This document shows positions 48,282 to 53,288 of a stretch of 53,288 nucleotides of DNA, one piece after another (the first letter of the stretch is position 1; every line of letters begins with the position of its first letter). This DNA is from Tritrichomonas foetus (taxonomy: Eukaryota > Parabasalia > Tritrichomonadida > Tritrichomonadidae): contig MLAK01000817.1 in NCBI GenBank assembly GCA_001839685.1, positions 6,400 through 59,687 on the forward strand. Reading direction: 5' to 3'. The notes below the pieces were generated by a model. The model was not told where the DNA came from. It searched no databases and saw nothing but the letters and a program-made list of their open reading frames with translations. A program made the translations under genes and the position numbers.

Positions 48282-50741
48282 ATGATGAAAATGATTTTTC
48301 TTCTTTTCCATTTTTGTAGACCACAGACCAAGCATTTTTTTGCATTCAATGAATCAATAACTCGAACTCATTATGTTGAACAAAGTTTATCGAATTTGAC
48401 AAAGCACATTCAAGAAAATGATTTTGTTTATTTTTTAGACGAAAAAATAGCGAATCAAAATGTAGAAAAAATGTTCAATTTTATTCAAAAAGTATCAAAC
48501 ATGTCAATTACCTTATTTGGGAATCCATCTGTGATTTCATTGAAATCTCTCGAAAATATCAGTTTAAGATTAGAGGATTCGAATTTATCTTTTTCTAATT
48601 TCACTTTCAACGATTGTCATGATAATCTTTTCGATTTTTCAAGTTCAACAATCGAATTCAATGACGTCATTTTTTTTGGACATTCGACCGTTGATCCATT
48701 ATTAAAAATAGAAAACTGCACTTTTTCACTTAATAGTGTAACATATAAAAATGGAAAAGGACCAATTCTTATTGCAGAATCTTCAATAATTTTCACCAAG
48801 TCTATTTTTTTCTATAACATTGAATGTAAAGATCAACCTTTTATCGCATTATCAGGATCTTCATTCGAAAGCAACCTATCTAAAATGAATGAATCAAATT
48901 TATATGATTTTATTTTAATGAACAATTCAAATTTTTTCCTTTCCAATTTTAATTGTAGAAAAAGTGCGTTTTCCAACTCATTAATTTCATCTGTTTATTC
49001 AAATACATTTATTAAGCAAACTATATTTAAAAATTGTAAAGGCACTCTTTCCAAAGTTACCAATGATTCACAAATACATATTTCATCAGCCAAAATAGTG
49101 GATCATTTTTCAGAAGATTCATTTTTTGTGTCAGTTGAATCTTCAGTGAGCGTTTTTGATAGTTTAGTTGCTGACTCCAACATTAAAAGTTCATTTACAA
49201 CTGTAACAAGCTCACCATCCTTCATTTTTAGTAATTTTAGTCTTATTAGAAGTATTTTTGAAGGGACAATTTTTGAGCTTGAAGAAACGAATGCTGAAAT
49301 CTCTCTTTTCACTGCAAGTTCATTGATTAGTGAATGTGGAGCTTGTATTTTACACGCAGAAAACTGTGATTATATTAAAGCTAGTTCATTACGAATCAGT
49401 GGTCTTATCTCCCGAAAGAATCATGCAGCAGCTCTTGTTTTTTCTGACGTTTCGTCTGCTTATTTCGATGATTTACATTATTTCAAAAACGCAGTCCCAT
49501 TAGCGATTATTAATTCATCAGATGTAGTTTTTGCATACTCTAATATTAAAGAGAATGATATATCTGCTCTCAAAACAAGTTTAAATAATATTCCTTCTGT
49601 TTCTTTGCTTTCTATTTTCTCTGAATCGTCCGCACATTTCATTGGAACGAGTTTTACCAACAATCAAGTTGAGAATGGTTGCATGCTACTTTCTCTTCAT
49701 TCTGTTGCGTATTTCATGCATTCTAATTTTACAAGAAACACTTCTCCTTTTACTTTTATTAAGTCAGAATCTAAGTTTTCTCGCTCTTTCTTCAGTGTTA
49801 CTAAAAATTACCCAGTCATTGAAGCAATATCATCTCGAGTCAATATTCATCGATGCTTATTTTCGGAAAAAAGTTCTATCATAAATGATAAAACATTTGA
49901 AATGAATCATAATAAAACATTATTTAATTCAATTGTTGTTGCGAGAAATGATTCTTCATTGCTTGTAAATACAACTATAGTCAATGCTACTGATTTTATT
50001 GTTACTGATTCATCACAAAAATCACATATTACATTGGATTCATGTAGGTTTGATTCGGATTTTGATAATTCATTAAATACACAAAATAATATCAAAGTTA
50101 TTCTCATTGATACACTTTTTAATTGTAACTTCAAATGCGAAGCCCGAGATAATGAAATAGTTTCAAATTTATATTCAAACGAAGCTTCAACAATAAATGA
50201 TTTTGCCGAAAAGAAACCTCAAAAGAGAATCCAAATCACAAAAAAAGAAAAATCTAATAATGTAGAATCGAATAAAGAAGAATTGAATAAAGAAGAATCG
50301 AATAAAGAAGAATCGAATAAAGAAGAATTGAATAAAAAAGATTTGAACGTCAATAAAAATTCGCAAACCCAGATGTACCAAACAAAAATTGATAGCAGAC
50401 CTAAAATTCTGCCTCTAACCGCTCCAATTGAGTCAGCAAAATCCAAATTCTCCAAAGAAGATGTTTCTTCATCAAACAAATTGTTGTTTAACCAGGAAAA
50501 TAACCGTAGTCAAAGTTCATCTTTGACTAAAAATGAAGAAAATAATGAGAAAAACGAAATTATCAACCAGCACAATATTTTAAATATGCCAATTAATGGC
50601 ACAGGAAATCTATGGAAAATTTCATTCACATTCATTCCACTCACTATCTTAATAGGAATCATATTGTATAGGTTTAGAAGTCCACGATTTGTTAGAGCTT
50701 CGAGGAGGCTTTTCTCAGCCAAAGGACGGTACCAGTTATGA
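48282..50741 (+). CDS. Beta-helix surface protein with C-terminal membrane anchor
   Basis: The open frame runs back to a TTG at 48195, but the first ATG is 48282, where MMKMIFLLFHF gives a good signal peptide. I start there (819 residues). Residues 30-600 are Ser/Asn-rich strands with a periodic pattern (FSNFTF, IEFNDVIF, IFSNFSLI, SSAHFIGTSFTNNQ) typical of right-handed parallel beta helices, as in polymorphic outer-membrane-like proteins of trichomonads. A Lys/Glu/Ser linker with five NKEES/NKEEL units follows. One membrane helix (WKISFTFIPLTILIGIILY) and a short basic tail (RFRSPRFVRASRR) end the protein. It is likely displayed at the cell surface, perhaps in adhesion. Many N-glycosylation sequons. 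Confidence 0.75.
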   Translation: MMKMIFLLFHFCRPQTKHFFAFNESITRTHYVEQSLSNLTKHIQENDFVYFLDEKIANQNVEKMFNFIQKVSNMSITLFGNPSVISLKSLENISLRLEDSNLSFSNFTFNDCHDNLFDFSSSTIEFNDVIFFGHSTVDPLLKIENCTFSLNSVTYKNGKGPILIAESSIIFTKSIFFYNIECKDQPFIALSGSSFESNLSKMNESNLYDFILMNNSNFFLSNFNCRKSAFSNSLISSVYSNTFIKQTIFKNCKGTLSKVTNDSQIHISSAKIVDHFSEDSFFVSVESSVSVFDSLVADSNIKSSFTTVTSSPSFIFSNFSLIRSIFEGTIFELEETNAEISLFTASSLISECGACILHAENCDYIKASSLRISGLISRKNHAAALVFSDVSSAYFDDLHYFKNAVPLAIINSSDVVFAYSNIKENDISALKTSLNNIPSVSLLSIFSESSAHFIGTSFTNNQVENGCMLLSLHSVAYFMHSNFTRNTSPFTFIKSESKFSRSFFSVTKNYPVIEAISSRVNIHRCLFSEKSSIINDKTFEMNHNKTLFNSIVVARNDSSLLVNTTIVNATDFIVTDSSQKSHITLDSCRFDSDFDNSLNTQNNIKVILIDTLFNCNFKCEARDNEIVSNLYSNEASTINDFAEKKPQKRIQITKKEKSNNVESNKEELNKEESNKEESNKEELNKKDLNVNKNSQTQMYQTKIDSRPKILPLTAPIESAKSKFSKEDVSSSNKLLFNQENNRSQSSSLTKNEENNEKNEIINQHNILNMPINGTGNLWKISFTFIPLTILIGIILYRFRSPRFVRASRRLFSAKGRYQL
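50268..50342 (+). repeat. 15-bp in-frame repeat coding NKEES/NKEEL
   Basis: Five units of TCGAATAAAGAAGAA or TTGAATAAAGAAGAA, the last with changes. They code a flexible charged spacer before the membrane helix, and unit number may vary between strains. Confidence 0.9.
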
Positions 50742-51233
50742 CATTATTTGTTTATATCTCTTTTGTTTTTATGTAAATATTATGTATACACTCATACTTT
50801 AGTTTTTGTTATGCTTTTCATCATTTTTTGTTACACATTGAAAATTGATTACAATTGCATCGTTAGACAACATGATTAATCATCTTGAGACTCGTTTGGA
50901 CTTTGAATATGATTCAAAATATCAAATTCGATATTATTTGATTTTTTTTATTGCATGATTGTGTTATCTTCTGTTCTCTACAATTATTTAATTAGCTTAT
51001 TTTTTCAATACTTTTACTAATAATTGCCTTGTTTCGTGGTTTGAAAATATAAAACTTCAATAATTAATAATATTTAGCATGTCAAAATAAATAGACGAAA
51101 ATTAAAGAAAATATATTAAATCTCAATTTCGATTTAAAATTTATAACTTTTCTAATGATGTTTATCAAATAAAACAAGCACAGCCAACAAAGTATAAAAA
51201 CAAATTATTTAATAAAATCAAATATAATAAACA
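50742..51233. other. Convergent intergenic spacer
   Basis: 3' flanks of the beta-helix and duplicated-LRR genes. AT-rich, and I see no gene or repeat. Confidence 0.6.
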
Positions 51234-52958
51234 TTATTCGGGAAACATTGTTCGATAACTAACACGCTTGGTAAAAACATTTGGTAAGTTTGGATTCAGT
51301 TTAACTGCAAATTCTAGATTGTCAGGAACTTCCTCAAGAGTTTGATAAACAGGAGCTTTAATGAACATCCTTGTTGAAGCTCTTTTCTTTTCTGGTTTCT
51401 TTTCAATTGTATTTAATGCTTTATTTTTATTATCAATCTCTAAAACAGCATCAGGCAAAGGAGGTAATTTCTTTGAAGCTGCTTCGAATTCTTCTTTTCT
51501 TTTTCTAGCAACAGCTGTTTGTTCTTCTTCGAGTTTTTGGATTTTCAATTTCTGATTCATTCGAATTTGATCAGATTTCATTTTTACGATTGCATCTGCA
51601 GCCGAAAGTGGACGAGTCAGAAGACATTCAAGCACAGATCTTGGCCTATCTCTAGTCATTGTTTGTCTTGTTGTTTCACCCAATGTTCCTTTTTTCTTTT
51701 TTGGATGAACAACCTCAAGGCCATCCAAAATTTTAAGATTAGCAAAATGTGAAATCATACTCTGACGGTATCCTTTTTCGAGTGTAAGGGGATTTCCACG
51801 AAGGTCTAAAGTTTCTAAATCTTTCATATGTGAAATTTTCGATATAACTTTTTCATAATCATGTAAAACATTTCCACTTAAATAAAGTTCACGAACAAAA
51901 TCTAACTTTGGAAGATCAATATCTGAAATCTGATTATCGCGTGCATCAATAAAAGTGATTCGACAATTGTGACCGAGGTTATTTAAAGTTTTGATTTTAT
52001 TTCTCGGTATGTATAAAATTTGAAGATTCGGAAATTGTTTAATATCATCTTCGATAATTTCTTCTAACCCAATGTTATCTGCGACTAATTCTTCAAGATC
52101 AAAACATTTCTGGTTCGTTTGAATAGCTATTTCAGTTAAAGGGCCTTTTGCTTTTCTTCCTTTCTTTTTATTTTTCTTTTCAAATGATTCTGAAAATCCG
52201 CGAACAGTTGAAGTCAAAATTGTGCTCATTAAAGTTCCTTTTTTCTTTTTTGGTTGAACAACTTCTGTTTCATCAAGGAATTTTAAGTTAGGGAAATGTG
52301 AAATAATACTACTTTTATAGCCTACTTCTAAAGCAACTGGGTTTCCTCGAAGATCAAGTTCACGAAGATCTTTAAGGTGTGAAATTTTTGAGAGAAGCTT
52401 GTGAAGATCTTCTAATTTATTGTTACTTAGCAAAAGTGTTTGGACAAATCGAAGACCTGAAATATTAATGTCAGATATTTGATTATCCCGCGCATCGATG
52501 AAATCCAGATGGCAGCAACTATCTAAATTTTCCAATGCTGTTAATTTATTTCCACGGAGTTCAAGTTCGTAAAGATTTGGGAAATTTTTGATATCATCTT
52601 CTTCGATTTTTTCAATGCCTCTTTTGTTGGCATTCAATCCTTCCAAATCATTGAATTTCAACTTTTTCTCAACAGCAATTTTTGTAAAAGGGCCTTTGAT
52701 GAAATGTTCTCGTTTCATTTTGGATTTCGTGGTATTTCGATTATTTGGGTCGATTCGATGACTTACTAAGTGGTTGTTTAATCTGGAATTTGATTTCGTG
52801 GTAGTTATTGGGATATCGTTGATTTGCGATGGTCCATCTGATGGATCTTGACCGGAAACTTGTTCGGCTTCGTTTTCTGAGCCAGGTTCTGAATTTTCTT
52901 CCTTTGTATATTCTGATATTGGTTCAGCAGAGGATTCCATTGGAGAACCTTTCTTCAT
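51234..52958 (-). CDS. LRR protein with duplicated SDS22-type module
   Basis: The open frame can be read from a TTG at 53024, but no in-frame ATG exists before 52958 (MKKGSPMESS), so I start there: 574 residues. The N-terminus is acidic and disordered. Two homologous modules of about 150 residues follow, each opening KGP-F/L-T and closing PKKKKGTL. Each has four to five LRRs (LELRGNKL, FIDARDNQISDI, LLLSNNKL, LDLRGNP in the first; LYIPRNKI, FIDARDNQISDI, LYLSGNVL, LDLRGNPL in the second). The C-terminal 130 residues form a charged coil and a basic tail. SDS22-type LRRs serve as protein-binding scaffolds, often of phosphatase 1 or axonemal complexes; no partner is evident here. No signal peptide. 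Confidence 0.8.
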   Translation of the reverse strand: MKKGSPMESSAEPISEYTKEENSEPGSENEAEQVSGQDPSDGPSQINDIPITTTKSNSRLNNHLVSHRIDPNNRNTTKSKMKREHFIKGPFTKIAVEKKLKFNDLEGLNANKRGIEKIEEDDIKNFPNLYELELRGNKLTALENLDSCCHLDFIDARDNQISDINISGLRFVQTLLLSNNKLEDLHKLLSKISHLKDLRELDLRGNPVALEVGYKSSIISHFPNLKFLDETEVVQPKKKKGTLMSTILTSTVRGFSESFEKKNKKKGRKAKGPLTEIAIQTNQKCFDLEELVADNIGLEEIIEDDIKQFPNLQILYIPRNKIKTLNNLGHNCRITFIDARDNQISDIDLPKLDFVRELYLSGNVLHDYEKVISKISHMKDLETLDLRGNPLTLEKGYRQSMISHFANLKILDGLEVVHPKKKKGTLGETTRQTMTRDRPRSVLECLLTRPLSAADAIVKMKSDQIRMNQKLKIQKLEEEQTAVARKRKEEFEAASKKLPPLPDAVLEIDNKNKALNTIEKKPEKKRASTRMFIKAPVYQTLEEVPDNLEFAVKLNPNLPNVFTKRVSYRTMFPE

Positions 52959-53288
52959 AAATTTTTGGTGTAAATTTCTTATCGTTATAACGATTTTTGA
53001 GAACTTTTTGATATCAAAACTCAAAAAGTTATAATGACATGTTACATAAAGTATCGCAAAGTGAATGTGAATTAGGGCTGAACTTTTATGATCCTATTCA
53101 AATATTTGAATGTATTTCCTAATTTTATTTGAATGTATTTATAGAATTTATTTGAGTATATTATTGAATTGTGAAAACTCACGAAAAATGAAAAAAATTC
53201 ACCTATATAAAAGATATTTTACATAGTATGTTGCTTATTCTTTCTTACAATAAATAAATAATAGCTATTCATGCATATTAAACAATTA
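52959..53288. other. Upstream region of the duplicated-LRR gene
   Basis: Holds the Myb-type palindrome at 52981-52994. The part to the window end is AT-rich without a visible gene. Confidence 0.5.
52981..52994. promoter_or_regulatory. Perfect palindrome ATCGTTATAACGAT (Myb-type)
   Basis: A 14-bp perfect palindrome, 23 to 36 bases upstream of the ATG at 52958. It joins two AACGAT half sites head to head. ACGAT is the core bound by trichomonad Myb proteins at their MRE elements. Its position supports the ATG at 52958 as start. Confidence 0.55.

Noticed and set aside
53022..53024. TTG start for the duplicated-LRR gene
   Set aside because: No ATG there. The first in-frame ATG is at 52958, and a Myb-type palindrome lies between.

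Overview
The window looks like nuclear DNA of a parabasalid protist. Tritrichomonas (T. foetus or a close relative) is the best fit, but this is inferred from gene content and not from a marker gene. The DNA is strongly AT-rich and the genes are long, uninterrupted ORFs, one of them over 7 kb. I saw no spliceosomal intron of the Trichomonas type. Intergenic spacers are short, and several start codons have a TCA-Y-W initiator-like motif within about 35 bases upstream. The protein families also fit: a many-pass class III cyclase with a PAS domain, BTB-discoidin and tubby-like proteins, SDS22-type leucine-rich repeats, a BEACH protein, cathepsin L-like protease and GT61 glycosyltransferase.

Left part (1-16.6 kb): two copies of a roughly 1.1-kb inverted-terminal-repeat DNA element lie in opposite orientation at 1-1010 and 15532-16627. 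The right copy is complete, with an 8-9 bp target duplication. Between them are a tubby-like gene, a BTB/discoidin gene, a GT61 glycosyltransferase and its decayed copy, a class II DYRK kinase, a papain-family protease and a PDI-like ER protein. The spacers around the pseudogene are long and hold a strong hairpin, a 20-bp T run and a 39-bp A run bounded by 12-bp direct repeats.

Middle part (17-34 kb): a CAMK-like kinase with a locally GC-rich catalytic domain, a 17-bp minisatellite, and a 1542-residue cyclase with altered catalytic residues. These are followed by cytoskeleton-like genes: two divergent paralogous coiled-coil genes, an AIR9-like microtubule protein (LRR plus about 11 A9-type repeats), a coiled-coil protein, and a FOP/FOR20-like LisH protein that shares a 100-bp promoter region with it.

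Right part (34-53 kb): a 2358-residue ConA-like/PH/BEACH/WD40 protein, a Brr6/Brl1-like nuclear envelope protein divergent from a GOST/TMEM181-like membrane protein, a small RING-like protein, a 19-bp minisatellite, an LRR/multi-pass membrane protein, a beta-helix surface protein with a single membrane anchor, and a duplicated-LRR protein whose true start lies next to a perfect Myb-type palindrome. No tRNA, rRNA or CRISPR array was seen. The genes do not form operons. The common themes are membrane signalling, trafficking and the microtubule/basal-body cytoskeleton.
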